DNA from: Micrasema longulum
Lineage: Eukaryota; Arthropoda; Insecta; Trichoptera; Brachycentridae
Length of the DNA: 64,000 nt
Assembly: GCA_022494885.1 (NCBI GenBank)
Contig: JAGVSM010001350.1
Coordinates: 1 to 64,000, forward strand
Direction of reading: 5' to 3'
Shown: positions 52,560 to 63,452 of the stretch, piece after piece
Numbering within the stretch: position 1 is the first letter of the stretch
How the letters are laid out: each line of letters opens with the position of its first letter
Made by a program: the position numbers and the translations under genes
Notes under the pieces: model-generated
Told to the model about the DNA's origin: nothing
Database searches by the model: none
The model's input: the letters and a program-made list of their open reading frames with translations, nothing else

Positions 52560-53015
52560 GGAAAAATAATTATACCGTTACCATAGAGTTAACTCTCTGT
52601 ATACGTCAATAACTTATGTACATAAATATCCAAGTATGTACATATTTCTGTATAGCGCCACTTGAACTTTTCCGAGATACCTACATTGTATCAATCTCGT
52701 ATCGACCAAGATGGCCGCCGTGTGAGTTTGCTTTTTTCGGCGAACGAAACGGTATCCGAAATGTGGCCGCCACAATGACGAAACCGAACCGGGTCACAGT
52801 GGTTCATGAAACGGTGAGATAACTCTAGCCGACCAATGGCGGACGCTTATTCTGACAGGAGATAGAGATGGCGGGAAAATGATTGGATAACAATGGACGG
52901 CTGTGCTTTACAAAAAACAGTATGATAAATTAACTGCCGCGGAGCAGAAAGGAACTAGACTAGTGAAGCGAAAGTGAGGATTTTCTATGAATCTATAAGT
53001 TACGGCCATTCAGTC
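52560..53015 (+). promoter_or_regulatory. second CpG-rich island: candidate host promoter / first exon
   Basis: A sharp rise in CpG density (GACCAAGATGGCCGCCGTGT, GTATCCGAAATGTGGCCGCC, AACCGAACCGGGTC). AAGATGGCCGCC at 52708-52719 is a YY1/Pho-type motif on the plus strand, often just downstream of starts of housekeeping genes. CCAATGG (about 52836) and GATTGG are CCAAT-type motifs, and an arthropod initiator TTCAGTC occurs at 53009. A short start (ATG at 52775, context CCACAATGA) encodes MTKPNRVTVVHET and then meets a donor-like GTGAGA at 52814. Downstream sequence is intron-like. The gene is unidentified. Confidence 0.4.
52775..52813 (+). CDS. hypothetical 13-codon first coding exon
   Basis: ATG in good context, 13 codons (MTKPNRVTVVHET), then ACG|GTGAGA, a plausible phase-0 splice donor. 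If read through, the frame stops two codons later at TAA. Not recognised as the start of any protein I know. It could equally be an upstream ORF or chance. Confidence 0.15.
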
Positions 53016-54044
53016 GCGATTTGCTCCACATGCTATGTCCAAATTAGCCAGAAGTATTTTCTACTAATTCTGTCAATGCTGCTTAATTACTTATTGCGTT
53101 ACATTATTCAAAAAAATAATTCAATGCTTTGCTTTGCTTGCTAAAGAATTATTAAATTGTGTCGACCGGTTTTGGATTAATCAGTTGTTATGTTTGTTGA
53201 TTATTTATTTGATTTTGATCTAGTACATACATAATTTATAAATGTTTTTATATTACAATAAATCTAATCATCAATAAACGATATACATATTTATCATCAA
53301 TTTCAGTATCCTATAATACACAACACAATTCACATTTTTTAAAGAATAAACTTACTTGCTACGAAAATATTTTTTCGACTTATATTTAAATAAAATTATG
53401 TTTTTCTTCTCTATATATTAAATATTACCGACTGCGGAAATTCGCAGTAATAGGAATCAAGAGAGAAAAAATCATAAGAACTCAAATATTTATTTTTCTA
53501 GTTAAAAAAAAATATTTGAAAAATAATTCCTATAAATATATTTTGTCAATGTGTTCATTCATTCCAAACTCATTTCTTAAGCCCACATTCCTCATAATAT
53601 AATTTTCATAACGCAAGTATTTTTATTTATAAATTCATATATTATACAAGCTTGATCTGCCCAGTAAAAATTAACTACGGCCCTAATTCGAATATATATC
53701 CGCATAATTTTAATTTAAAAAAAATAAAACTCCAATTTTTACCAATTTTTTTTTTACCAGTCTGTTTTTTTTGGTTGGATAGAATTACTTTATCAATAAA
53801 TCCGCTAAATCGTATGTATTTTTGTACTTGAAGTTTTAATAAATAAATTAATTTTCCTTGCAAATCTTTTTTTTCTATATTAGCTATTTACATTATATTT
53901 AATCACGATAATTTATCGCGGGTTGGCTGTTCATTAAATGCCGGCATTAATGGCTTGGATGGCATTGGATGCTTCGCCAAAATGTGGAAAGCAACAGAAA
54001 GAACGTCGCGCGTTGCTTAACTTTTTTGATTTTAACAATATTTT
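53016..54044. other. unassigned AT-rich stretch (possible intron)
   Basis: Poly(T/A) tracts, no repeats or coding matches recognised. Confidence 0.35.
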
Positions 54045-54420
54045 GAGTTTGTCCAAATTTTGTAGACAAGGACTGGATTCAACTCCCTGGGGAGCTGTTA
54101 ATATCAAAATATTACAACAGAGATGAAGAACATTTTGTAGAAGGTAATATAGAAGTCTAGGCATCTACAGGGCTTCTGACCTGTAATTGGCTGGTTTAAG
54201 TGGCCACTTTACATACTGTGTAACTTTTAACATTCTGCCCATATTTTTGAACATCTAACGAAACGGAACCTTTATTTATGCGGGTAAGATTCATCTTTTT
54301 GACCTCTTCATCTCTATTGTAATATGTTTCCTTGATTTTAATACAACAGTAACAAATTTCGATCTAAACAACTCCTTAGGGAGGAAATGCAGCTTGTCTG
54401 CAAGCATTTGGACGTACTCA
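54045..54420. repeat. Rep-A, inverted pair (copy 17)
   Basis: The plus half has TTTTGAGTTTGTCCAAATTT, CTCCCTGGGGAGCTG, AAGTCTAGGCATCTACAGGG, AACATTCTGCCCATATTTTT. The minus half has CTCCTTAGGGAGGAAATGCA, GCTTGTCTGCAAGCATTTGG, ACGTACTCAAAACATTG. The unit-end blocks lie at the outside. Confidence 0.7.
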
Positions 54421-55459
54421 AAACATTGTTTAATAATTTGTTTTATTTTTAAATTTATTTTGTTATGTGAAGTTAGGTTATGTTATAAAAGGTGGGGCGG
54501 GGTTATGTTTAAAAAAAATAAAAATATATCTTAGTCAATTTAATACTTAACTTAACTTATTGAGTTAAGTAAAAAAGTTTTTTTTAATTAATATCAAACT
54601 TAACCAAACCTATCCTAACTTAATTTGAATTTCTCAGAGAACTGAAAATATTTTGAACCAGTTTTAAAATCACTACCATGACAATCATTACGACATTTTT
54701 TTTAAGTCGTATTTATAGCACTTGAGCTGGGATATTTGTCGTACCTCAACGAGAAGATTTTCAATTTTTTATTTGTTTTTATTGGCTTTTTGCATTAATA
54801 ATTTGACTTTGAATGACGAGCAGCGTAAAGCTTTTAAGGACGTTTCGCTTCTGTTTTTTTTATTTCCGGTAGCGTTAAATTTTGCATTCTACTGTTTAAT
54901 ATGCTAGAAGTAGACGCTTCAATACACCGTTATCCTGTTTTCGTTCTTAGAACTTGTAATTTCTTTTAAGACATCCTGCTAAATTATAGAGAAGATCCGG
55001 GAATTTTTACATAGAAAAAAAACACGATTTATTCAAAGCAAAAAGTAAGAATGGGTCTATACTCCCCTGGAAATCTATTTGAAAGACAGAATGATTGATC
55101 GCTGTTCAACACCATTTAAAATACCTACCCCAACGTCGGTTGCTTCGTCATGTTCCTTTATGTTTTATTTTAAAACATTTCTGGATCTGTATTACAACGA
55201 AACGATGACAGATTTATCGGTATCGCCAATGATGTATAGTTTAATAGATGCGTAACAAGCGCGAAGTCGATGGCATCTCAATTCTCAATTCGTGGGTAAG
55301 TTACCTTATTGTCTTTATTCTATAACGAACTTTCGGCGTGATCGGACGTGACGCTACGCAGAAAATGCTGTTGTCTGTGATAAAAAAAATGCTCAAATGA
55401 AGATGCAACTGTAGTAAACAGAACCGATATAACGTACCTTTGGTAAATATTATTATATT
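54421..55459. other. unassigned spacer
   Basis: Includes GTTAGGTTATGTTATAAAAG and GGGGCGGGGTTATG near 54470-54505 and a short AACTTAACTTATTGAGTTAA palindromic patch. No gene recognised. Confidence 0.35.
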
Positions 55460-55530
55460 TACATTTGTTGCAACAGAGAGGGAAAACATTTTTGTGAGGG
55501 GAATATGGGTAAGATTTATCTTTTTGCTAG
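55460..55530 (+). repeat. Rep-A fragment (copy 18)
   Basis: CATTTGTTGCAACAGAGAGG, GAAAACATTTTTGTGAGGGG, AATATGGGTAAGATTTATCT. Confidence 0.6.
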
Positions 55531-55779
55531 ATGAAAAGATTGAAATGTCGAACTCAATGTCAAATGTCACTTAGTATATAGTTTATCGAAAAATTAAACT
55601 TCGAAAAAACGTTTGCTGAACCAGCTAATGGCAGGCAAGCCAATGTTCGGGCTGGACAACGTCTGTCAGGTCCGCTTGTTTATTTTTAAATGTCTGTTGG
55701 CTTTCAAATAAAATGAAATAACATAATTTAAAAAAATTGCATGTTTTTTTTTCATACATGTTTTATTGATATCAAATAT

Positions 55780-56240
55780 AAGTTTATTATAGAAATAAAA
55801 TACGAGTGATACTTCAATCCACAAATTTGGAATATCCAGTGACCGGTTTCATCGCTTTCGCGATATCTTCGAGACTGGTATCTTTATTAAGATGTTCAAT
55901 GTATTTATACAAAACAGAGGTTAGGAAATTATTTTTATCTTAAGAATCATTATCAAAAATTTTCGGGTTACCTAATGAGTTGATATACTGCTATTTTAAT
56001 GATTTTATGTTTTTTATTTTTAGCGTCCTATCCTTCGTGAGTGTGATTTTTGTCAATTATGATTTCTGAAAAACAAAGGTAAAATGTCATTAGTAAAAAT
56101 ATTACAATGGGCATAGTAATGGGGAATGCACGTGTGTTATCTGTTTATTGAGTAATTTTACGTCGGTATCACTACTAAAGTATCACTCGTCTTTTATTTC
56201 TGTAATAAACTACAATGAACTTCTATCAAGAATTTTCACT
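55780..56240 (-). mobile_element. Penelope-like element, family A, second copy (arms and 3' UTR only)
   Basis: The left arm (55785-55930) is in minus orientation. Then minus-strand 3'-UTR text matches 8690-8960 (AGAAATCATAATTGACAAAA, CAACTCATTAGGTAACCCGA, ACACACGTGCATTCCCC). A short plus-oriented arm follows at about 56172-56235 (AGTATCACTCGTCTTTTATT, TAAACTACAATGAACTTC). So the inverted-arm layout recurs without the endonuclease segment. Confidence 0.7.
55836..55878 (-). ncRNA. hammerhead-ribozyme-like module, Penelope A copy 2
   Basis: Minus strand: CCAGU / CUCGAAGA / U / AUCGC-GAAA-GCGAU (perfect 5-bp stem II, GNRA tetraloop) / GAA / ACCGGU / C / ACUGG. It is the best-paired of the three family A modules. 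Confidence 0.5.
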
Positions 56241-56628
56241 TTCACTAAAAAATCCAATTCGTCACAAAATGTTGCTTCTTGTTACCGTCAATGGTTTGAG
56301 CACAAATTCAATATTTGTCCAGAAAATTTGAGTTGACTATATATTGGCAAATATCGATAAATTGCTAACCGTCTCTTCGTAACCGAGGCCCTGGTAGACA
56401 TAATCAGCTACCCTCGTTTGCGCTCTTTCTGGGGTCGGTGTCCCCCATAAAGGTCCCTCGCAGATAAGCAGTTGTTGCATAATGAGATGATGTAAGATGC
56501 CTGTACCGGTGTATTTATATAATAAGCCCCCTTTAATTACGTAATGCTAAAATTAAATAGTATACACGTGGATTCCACGAGGGACAGATAATTATACACA
56601 AGACGATAACTGCATTACCGTATGAGAT
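56241..56628. other. unassigned spacer
   Basis: A modestly GC-rich stretch at 56380-56470. Nothing recognised. Confidence 0.35.
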
Positions 56629-57982
56629 TAAGCTATTTCTCAACTCTTTTGGTGTCTTGATATATTTATCTTATTTTTTTAAATAAAGAAGTCGTGTTTT
56701 GCTATAAAATGCCTTTTTTTAATAAATTATGGAAAATAGATTGTTAGGTGGCCAACACATGTTTTCATTTAAATTGTTTATATATATTTTTAGTTTTTTA
56801 CTGATTTAATTTTTAAGATCCTCATGACTTTTTAATTTGTTTTAACCATGTATTTTTTTATATTTTTATCACATCTTTTACTTTATTTTTTAACATGTTT
56901 TTTTTTCTCTTTCTACTCGGTTTTTTGCTATGTTTTTTTTTCTTTCTTTAAATATGCTTTTTGCTGTACATTCTTTTTTTTATTATAACTTTAAATATGT
57001 TTCTTACTATGTATTCTGTTTTTATTTCGCATTTTACTAAGTTTCTAAATATTTTTATAGACATATTTATATATTTTAATGGTTTTTACTATGTTTTCAA
57101 TACATTTATTACTTTGTTTTTATTATTTTTTTTGCTACGTTTTTTTACTACCTTTTTACCATGTTTTTACCACAATTTTACTATGTTTTGATTACATTTT
57201 ACTATGTTTTTACTACATTTTTTGCCATCTTTTTACTCCATTTTTTTCTTTGTTTTTCACTTTGTCCTGTATCTTTGTAACTGTTTCTATATATTGATTA
57301 CTGTTTTTTATATTTTTTTGACTGTCTTAGAACGGAGTAAATAACCCTAGTTAGACAGTCAAAGCAACTTTGCAAAAAATATAATTTTGTGTATGTAATA
57401 TAATGATAATAAATTAATAAATAAATAAATAAATAGCATAATTAAATGTACAAAATTTTTGTTTTTATAACATTTATAAATATCTCGTATATTGCTTACT
57501 GTAACACAACGTTACAGCCTATTTTGCCGATATATTTTTCAGCGCAGTCTTTTAAGAGTTATATAAGCACTTATAGCACCCCGGGAATAACATTGCCACA
57601 GCTCAAAAAACTATTTTTTACAGGACAGCAGTTACAAACTATGTTTAAGCCATTTTTCAACTCTTGTAGTGTCTTGATATATCCCTCGTATTTTAAAAAA
57701 ATAATGTAGTCGTATTTCGCTATAAAATCCTTTAATTGCTCGTAAAATTATTTTTATAAATTATGGAAAATAAATTATTAAACATCATAATTATATGTAC
57801 TGAATTTTTATTTTTTAAATATGTATAAACATTTTGTCTTTTGCTTAATGTAACACGACGTTACAGCATATTTTGCTGATATATTTTCAGCACAGTCTTT
57901 TGAGAGTTAAATAAGCACTTACAGCTCCCCGGGAATAACATTGGCACATCTCAAAAAACTCATTTTTACTGGACAGCAGTTA
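56629..57982. repeat. 348-bp tandem repeat (2 to 3 units) interrupted by a LINE tail
   Basis: The block CCCCGGGAATAACATTG occurs at 57579 and again at 57927. The block GTTACAGC occurs at 57511 and 57860. CAACTCTT-x-x-x-GTGTCTTGATATAT occurs at 56641 and 57658. Spacings give a period of about 348 bp, with an extra insertion of about 670 bp in the first unit. Units include the TTAA-element terminus AGTCTTTTAAGAGTTA. Confidence 0.65.
56757..57437 (+). mobile_element. LINE 3' UTR inserted in the tandem repeat
   Basis: About 500 bp of T-rich sequence with repeated TTTTTACTATG-type units, then CTTAGAACGGAGTAAATAAC, ATATAATGATAATAAATTAA and an (ATAA)n tail at about 57405-57436. The tail and T-rich minisatellite are the signature of the LINE UTRs at 6.9 and 23.2 kb. 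No ORF is retained. Confidence 0.6.
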
Positions 57983-58324
57983 CGAACACATCCGCGTTAT
58001 CAGTAAACTAACAATTATTTGCTAAAACAATGCCACAAAAGTTACTTCTTCATTTACTAGTGTCATCGAGTTTTTATTTTATTTTATGTTTTCACATGTA
58101 ACGGTGGCATAATAGTCATTGTGTCACTATTATTGCTTAAATTTGGGTAATAAAATCAGCATTACGTTGTTTCTCATATGTTTACATTTATATTTTAAAG
58201 TATTTCGCCGTTATATTGTGCGGATATAATTAAAGGATATAGTAGTATCCCTGAATTTATTTGATCGACAAACTAAAATTCAGCACGTTCATATTATATA
58301 TTTTTTTAAACATAAATTGACTCT
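57983..58324. other. unassigned spacer
   Basis: Nothing recognised. Confidence 0.35.
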
Positions 58325-58720
58325 TGCAGGATAATCCTCCTCGATAAAAGCCCTTCGGATACGTGGAACAGATTAACATCCAGAGCGATGTTGTTCAAGC
58401 GGTAGCCCTTCCAACAGGCATAACCATCGGCAAATTGGTCCTTTTTATTGGAATACAAAACAATCAATGCCGACGCTGTCTTGGGTAATTATCAGGAACA
58501 TACAAACCAATGCTCATCATAATCTCAGAATTATCAACCATTCCGCGCAACCATCGATAAAAATGTGTAGTCAAATACACATTCCTTCTAGTCTCTAAAC
58601 TGTTGTAGCCAAGCATACCCTGTAGAAACTCGGTCGGGTAGAGCCAAGGATAATACCCGCACTCTCTCATATAGAGATATCTCAGAAACTTCTTTTGGAT
58701 TTTCTCTATCATAAGAGAAG
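58325..58720 (-). mobile_element. LINE ORF2 C-terminal fragment
   Basis: The minus-strand frame 58712-58464 reads MIEKIQKKFLRYLYMRECGY, YPWLYPTEFLQGMLGYNSLE and TRRNVYLTTHFYRWLRGMVD. Another frame below it ends NNIALDVNLFHVSEGL. IE.IQKKFLRYLY.R..G.YP ... LGY.SLE.RR is a standard LINE thumb motif. It is broken at the C-terminal part. Confidence 0.75.
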
Positions 58721-58814
58721 TACTTCAGTTCATGTCAGGTGGTAATTTTTCATTGTACTTAGACTAGCACCCGAAGCGTAAGACTGATGAGGTAAGGAAC
58801 CTCAGTTATTTTTT

Positions 58815-58945
58815 TGACACTTTATATACATATACAATATTTAAACATACAAAGGCGGACATATTGCCTTAATGCAATCTCTTCCTACCTACCCAAACCA
58901 TTCAGTTTTCAATTTTGTAGAATAGTTTATAAATTATATGTTGTC
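58815..58945 (-). mobile_element. LINE 3'-UTR fragment (same as 38.2 kb)
   Basis: Minus strand: GGTTTGGGTAGGTAGGAAGA, GATTGCATTAAGGCAATATG, TATATGTATATAAAGTGTCA. Matches the UTR at 38210-38310. Confidence 0.55.
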
Positions 58946-59532
58946 AAAATAGGTAGGTACATTCATAATTTATTGTTTTTTCTTTTCTTACTCTATTAGA
59001 TATTTGTTTAACTCTGCTCTTGCTCGTCTGCCGATTTGGTGTCACCTTTACATATATTTTAAAGCGCGTTTCCTCAGATTTAGTAATTTCATTTTTCGTG
59101 TAAATAAACGAACAATAAACAAACTTCCGCTGCAGACTGTCGATTCCTGGCTCCTGATTTTGACATAATCTCACGGTACAAAAATGTTGGAAGAAAATTT
59201 CTCATTGTTCCATCAATAGTCGAGAGTGACAGGTGACTTTGATGGAGTGATGTACCGATCCAGAGAAATAAATAGGAACTGATGTGTATGACACGTGACA
59301 ACACAATGCGGAACGATTCAGAAAGCCCTGGATTGAAGAAGCTCAACTTGAGGTATAACTGTTTATTTTTTAACGAATGTTTCCAAATTGTGTGTATTTA
59401 CAAAATTTTATAAACGTAACGGCACGAACCTAATTGTAAATATTTAAAACAAAATTACTTATCAATTACTCCTGTTTTTTTAACTATCTATATTTTCTGT
59501 CAACCTATGTTAATAAAATTTAAAAAAATGAA
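58946..59532. other. unassigned spacer
   Basis: Slightly GC-richer around 59110-59350 with ORFs of 76-85 codons and a donor-like AGGTATAA at 59349. No family recognised. Confidence 0.3.
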
Positions 59533-59930
59533 ATGACTACGTTTGACCACGTTTATTTGAGTTTCGAGAATAGATGCCTCCGAACCTTGGGTGTGCGGTG
59601 GTTTGACTTAGTAAGGAATGACGTCATAAGAGAACGGGTGGAACAAACTCCGGTGACTACTGTCATAAAGCGGAGGCGATACGGTCGGCTTGGCCATGTG
59701 CCGCGGATGCCTCCTGAGAGCCTTAACCGCGCTTGCCTATTTTACAAGGCATCAGGGTCTCTACGTCTCGGACGTCCACTGCTGACTGTTCATCGGCAGT
59801 TCGTGTCAAAACTACGGGACGCGAACCTGACTTGGGAATATGTACATGAGCCGACAGCCGACGGAGATGCTTAAAGGATCTTTGTGGGCACCATATGCTC
59901 CAACTAGGGAGCGGATACGGAATGATGATG
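59533..59930 (+). mobile_element. RTE/CR1-like LINE C-terminal fragment, open 113 codons
   Basis: The frame 59533-59874 reads MTTFDHVYLSFENRCLRTLG, VRWFDLVRNDVIRERVEQTP, VTTVIKRRRYGRLGHVPRMP and YKASGSLRLGRPLLTVHRQF. F..RCLR..G.RW.D...N..I..R..Q.P....I..RR...LGHV.RMP is the classic C-terminal motif of RTE/CR1-type ORF2. It is uninterrupted over 113 codons with marked CpG use. The related but broken copy is at 47.14-47.50 kb. Confidence 0.75.
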
Positions 59931-60322
59931 ATAGTGATTATATTAATACAAAAATATCGACGATTTTTGCGTTTCAAAGACGGTAGGACTATTTAAGATG
60001 GCGGTATACAGTCGTGTTACTACAATTCATTTGCTTAGTCAACTGTACTGTGATTTGAAGGGGACGAATAATAAAGTTAAAGCGGTTCTTATCGAAGTCT
60101 ACTGGTCTCCGGAACGCTCCATATCTTTCAGGTCGAAATTACCGTCGTTCAAACGCAAAAAACCATCGACGAGCCATGGACATAATATGAGTTGGAGAAT
60201 GACGAATTGCGGATGGGAATTACGTGGGTACTTTGAAAATAAGATCAAAAGGGTAAACCTATGCACAGTGAATAGAAGTCAGAACGTGTAATAATCGCTC
60301 CGCCGTCTAATTTTGAGATAAT
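59931..60322. other. unassigned, with a 97-codon ORF (59998-60291)
   Basis: The ORF has a basic middle part (RSKLPSFKRKKPSTSHGH) but matches no family I can name. Not supported as a gene. Confidence 0.25.
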
Positions 60323-60520
60323 TCAGTTGCCTACGATAATCAGGTATGTGGTCATATTTCCCAATACCAAATATAAACCAAATGCATGAATTCTGAAGTC
60401 ATTTGAAATTATCAAGCATTCACAGCTTAAATCAGTCATAGAAACATCAGCGTTATCTGGAATGGGTGATAATAATGCTTGTATGAGTGAGCATTTGGTA
60501 CTAATGGGTAAACTGGTCAT
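60323..60520 (-). pseudogene. possible chemoreceptor-like C-terminal exon remnant
   Basis: The minus-strand 65-codon ORF reads STKCSLIQALLSPIPDNADV, then SCECLIISNDFRIHAFGLYL and VLGNMTTYLIIVGN before a stop. Insect gustatory receptors end in a last transmembrane segment with an 'F...G.F/Y ... TTYLVIL.Q' signature, and the F-x-x-x-x-F-GLY...TTYLIIV pattern resembles it. The spacing is about seven residues short, and there is no clear upstream exon. This is a tentative resemblance only, and chance is quite possible. Confidence 0.18.
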
Positions 60521-60680
60521 AGTAAATTATTGTAGACTGAAAAATATTTTACGACTTCATTTATTATGATGAGCAAGATACAATAGTATTCCAAATATCT
60601 TCACTGGTCCAAAAGAATTACGCATCAATCAAATAGGCACTTCTAATGTATTACAAGTGTGTATACAAATAAATAATGCA

Positions 60681-60900
60681 CGGCCCAGGGCCGCGATTAT
60701 AAACGCTATTTTCATCAGTAAATATCGAGACGGTGGAAACTAACATAGATTTTTATGTACGAAAATATGTATATTTGTATGTAAAGTATTTTCGTCGGTA
60801 ACATGTAATGGAATATGTTTAGAAAAAAAAATGTAATAAAGAAAACTTTATTTTACTTTGTAGATAAATTTTAACTTTCCATTTGAACACGTACCCAGAA
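60681..60900 (+). mobile_element. MITE-2, copy 3 (uninterrupted)
   Basis: GGGCCGCGATTATAAACGCT, ATTTTCATCAGTAAATATCG, GTAAAGTATTTTCGTCGGTA, GAAAACTTTATTTTACTTTG, TTTAACTTTCCATTTG. It supplies the pre-insertion form of copy 1. Confidence 0.6.
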
Positions 60901-61384
60901 CATGGTATGCTACAAACTTAGATCATAGTGTGTAAACAGAATAGTAGGACTGATTACTTCTTGAATTATTTAATGAGAAGCGCATTACATAAATAAATTT
61001 CGCTGTTCATTGCATGCATCTTACAAGAAAAGAAGTTACTAACGCGTCCCTATTTCGCCAAAAACAGACCCAGGTGCGCACCGTCAGCTATTACCAAAAA
61101 TAGCAAAATTGTTATTTTTAACACGGCCATAGTCGAACAGATGAGCTGTTGAATTCATTAGATCCCCTTTTAATTTAAGTAAATTCGGTCCGAAACCGGA
61201 TGTAAGAAACGTGTTTGGTTTTATAAAAACCTACCCTCATTATGTGTAACCAGCCTGATGGAACTGGGAGTGTAGAAATAGGTGATTGTGTATGCATTAG
61301 TGGTCATGGCTTGCCCATCTATTTATTACCTAGTAGTCTAGTGTCTATTATTTTTTGAGGGTCTACTCACACGACAATTATTTG
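60901..61384. other. unassigned spacer
   Basis: Nothing recognised. Confidence 0.4.
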
Positions 61385-62090
61385 TGTGATGATCAACACC
61401 CGTAAAAATGTAAGCGTAAAGGGAATTTTACCTTTACTAATATTTGACAAATAGAATTAAGAATAATCCATAAACCGCATACGCGCGTCAAATAGAAGAC
61501 GACTAGGTAATGGTCAAAACGAAGTAGTTTTACGTTTTGATCATTGCCTAGTTTCTTTGTCGACGTCGCATAGTACGCAACTCCCGATTTGAATTCAACT
61601 ACGCCGTGTTGTGTTGTTTTAAAGAGTAGAAATATTGCTGGGATCAAAATGAAATAGGATGGGATTACATCTCATGTGTAAGTAGCAAATGCATTACTTA
61701 AAAATGTAATTATTTTGACACCGCCGTGGTGGACTAACTGGTTATTTTTAAAACATAATGGCATCAAATATTTTTCAACATAACATAAAAATATCTGCTT
61801 TATATATAATGAAATTTGTTTCATTTTTTTGGTTAAAATTCAATTAATTCAATTACTCTTATTAAATTATACTTTACTTATCTACTCTGTTGTGTCGATC
61901 AATGTTTCGGCGTGTACAATAAATTTTTAGAGAAATTTACAAATTGCTTTTTTTTAAAATATAATTATCTTACATTTAAGTTATGATTATATTTTTTGCG
62001 ATCGGGCAACATTACGCGGCGATTTCGCACATGCGCGTGGGGTAAAGTGGGGGGTTTTTTGGACGCAGTCCAATTTATTTAAATATGATC
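61385..62090 (-). repeat. Rep-D, copy 2
   Basis: Plus strand CATACGCGCGTCAAATAGAA, GTCGCATAGTACGCAACTCC, GCTGGGATCAAAATGAAATA, GGGCAACATTACGCGGCGAT, TTCGCACATGCGCG. It mirrors 44515-45250. Confidence 0.55.
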
Positions 62091-62177
62091 CTACGCTCAC
62101 TTTGGACCACTCTTAATTCTATGATTTGTCACGATTCGTGTAACTTTTTGAAAACATTTTCTGTCTTCCTTTTCCCT

Positions 62178-62500
62178 GTTATTATTATTTTTATGGATAA
62201 CTTCTATAGCGCCATTTCCGTAATATAATACCTCAAGGGCGCTTTACAAAGTGATTCTATGGATAAATAAATTTAATTGAAGCTTTTAATTTGGTAATTC
62301 AATTAATATAATTTATTTTGTCATCACATGCTATATTTTTTTTCAAATGATTTAGAGAATAAGTGGGTTTTAAGTTTTTTCCGAAACATCACTTCACTCT
62401 CACAGCCTCACACCTCTGCTGGGAGAGCATTCCATGCCATAGGGCCTGCAATCGCAAATGCACGTTCACTGAATTTAGTGCGCTGTTTGCGTAGAGGTAT
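62178..62500 (-). mobile_element. CR1-type LINE 3' end, copy 3 (stop in ORF)
   Basis: The minus strand reads IPLRKQRTKFSERAFAIAGP, MAWNALPAEV, then a stop, GCESEVMFRKKLKTHLFSKS. It then has the UTR TATTACGGAAATGGCGCTAT and an AAATAATAATAAC tail. A stop replaces the R after PAEV seen in the other copies. It is truncated just 5' of the IPLR segment. Confidence 0.75.
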
Positions 62501-63189
62501 CATTTTGATTACTCATAACAGCGTTATTTATTATAATAGTTAATCATTAACGTTGCGGATTAATATAATACAATTTATTAAATAAAACGTTTTGTTATTA
62601 GATCACTTAAATTAATTTTAAAGCACTTCTATAAGTAGGTATCAGAGGCGGTTCCTTAAGATGTTCCTAAATGCAGTGCACTACCAAATAAAAAAATATA
62701 AATGTGTCATACACAGAAACCGTGATTCATTGCAAGATTATACTCATACAACATAATAATATTCAATACTAGAGCTAAAAGATCTAGCGGATGATTTTCT
62801 CATCATGTCTACGCATGCGCAATCCTCACCGTGCATATTCTGTTTTGCAGAATCCTTTACCCTGAATGTGAATGAAAATTACCATATCTGCTAAAACCAT
62901 GATTTGAGCGAGATAGACGCTTCAGACCGTCGAATCGTGCGTTAGAGAGAGAAGACAGTTCGCATACTCCGGCATTGCCAACGCATGCGCAGATTTGAAG
63001 TTCGTCTGTAAAAGTGACTTTGAACATGCTATGACATGATATTAGTGTGAATTTATTTGATTTAGTTACGTATAACGTGCGCATAATGTTATGCGAATTT
63101 AGAGTTCCTGGTTCTGATGCGCGGGCTGTCATAGTATACCCCGTTTATCGTGTCAGACCTGTCATGTCGTTATCATATTATTGAACTTA
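62501..63189. other. unassigned spacer
   Basis: No gene recognised. The 91-codon minus ORF has no family features. Confidence 0.4.
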
Positions 63190-63452
63190 GTATCTGTACC
63201 TCAGAGGCAGACAGATGCAAATCTAAACATCAAATTTTCAACCGAAGCCTAAAGAATCTACTTTCTGTAAGCGATTTCTAATAATTTATAGCGTTCATTC
63301 GTATTTTCAGTATCTTAATATATTGGTTCTTTCATTATAAGACTTAAATTTCTTCAAAATCAATGGGCATGATCATAAACTGGATGCGAATATCGAAATG
63401 TCATTTCATCAAAATCTGGATTTGCATCCGTCTGCCTCTGAGGTACAGATAT
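63190..63452. mobile_element. MITE with TATCTGTACCTCAGAGGCAG termini
   Basis: TATCTGTACCTCAGAGGCAG at 63190 and CTGCCTCTGAGGTACAGATA at the right end are exact complements. The match extends to about 34 nt with few differences (GATGCAAATC / GATTTGCATC). 263 bp, no ORF, with TA at the boundary. Confidence 0.65.

Noticed and set aside
54465..54510. telomeric TTAGG-like repeats
   Set aside because: Only a single TTAGG within GTTAGGTTATG and no tandem array.
56961..57297. two overlapping ORFs resembling a polytopic membrane protein
   Set aside because: The phenylalanine/leucine richness comes from the TTTTTACTATG minisatellite of a LINE UTR.
59998..60291. 97-codon ORF as a gene
   Set aside because: It starts just after a LINE fragment, has no recognised family pattern and no splice or promoter support.
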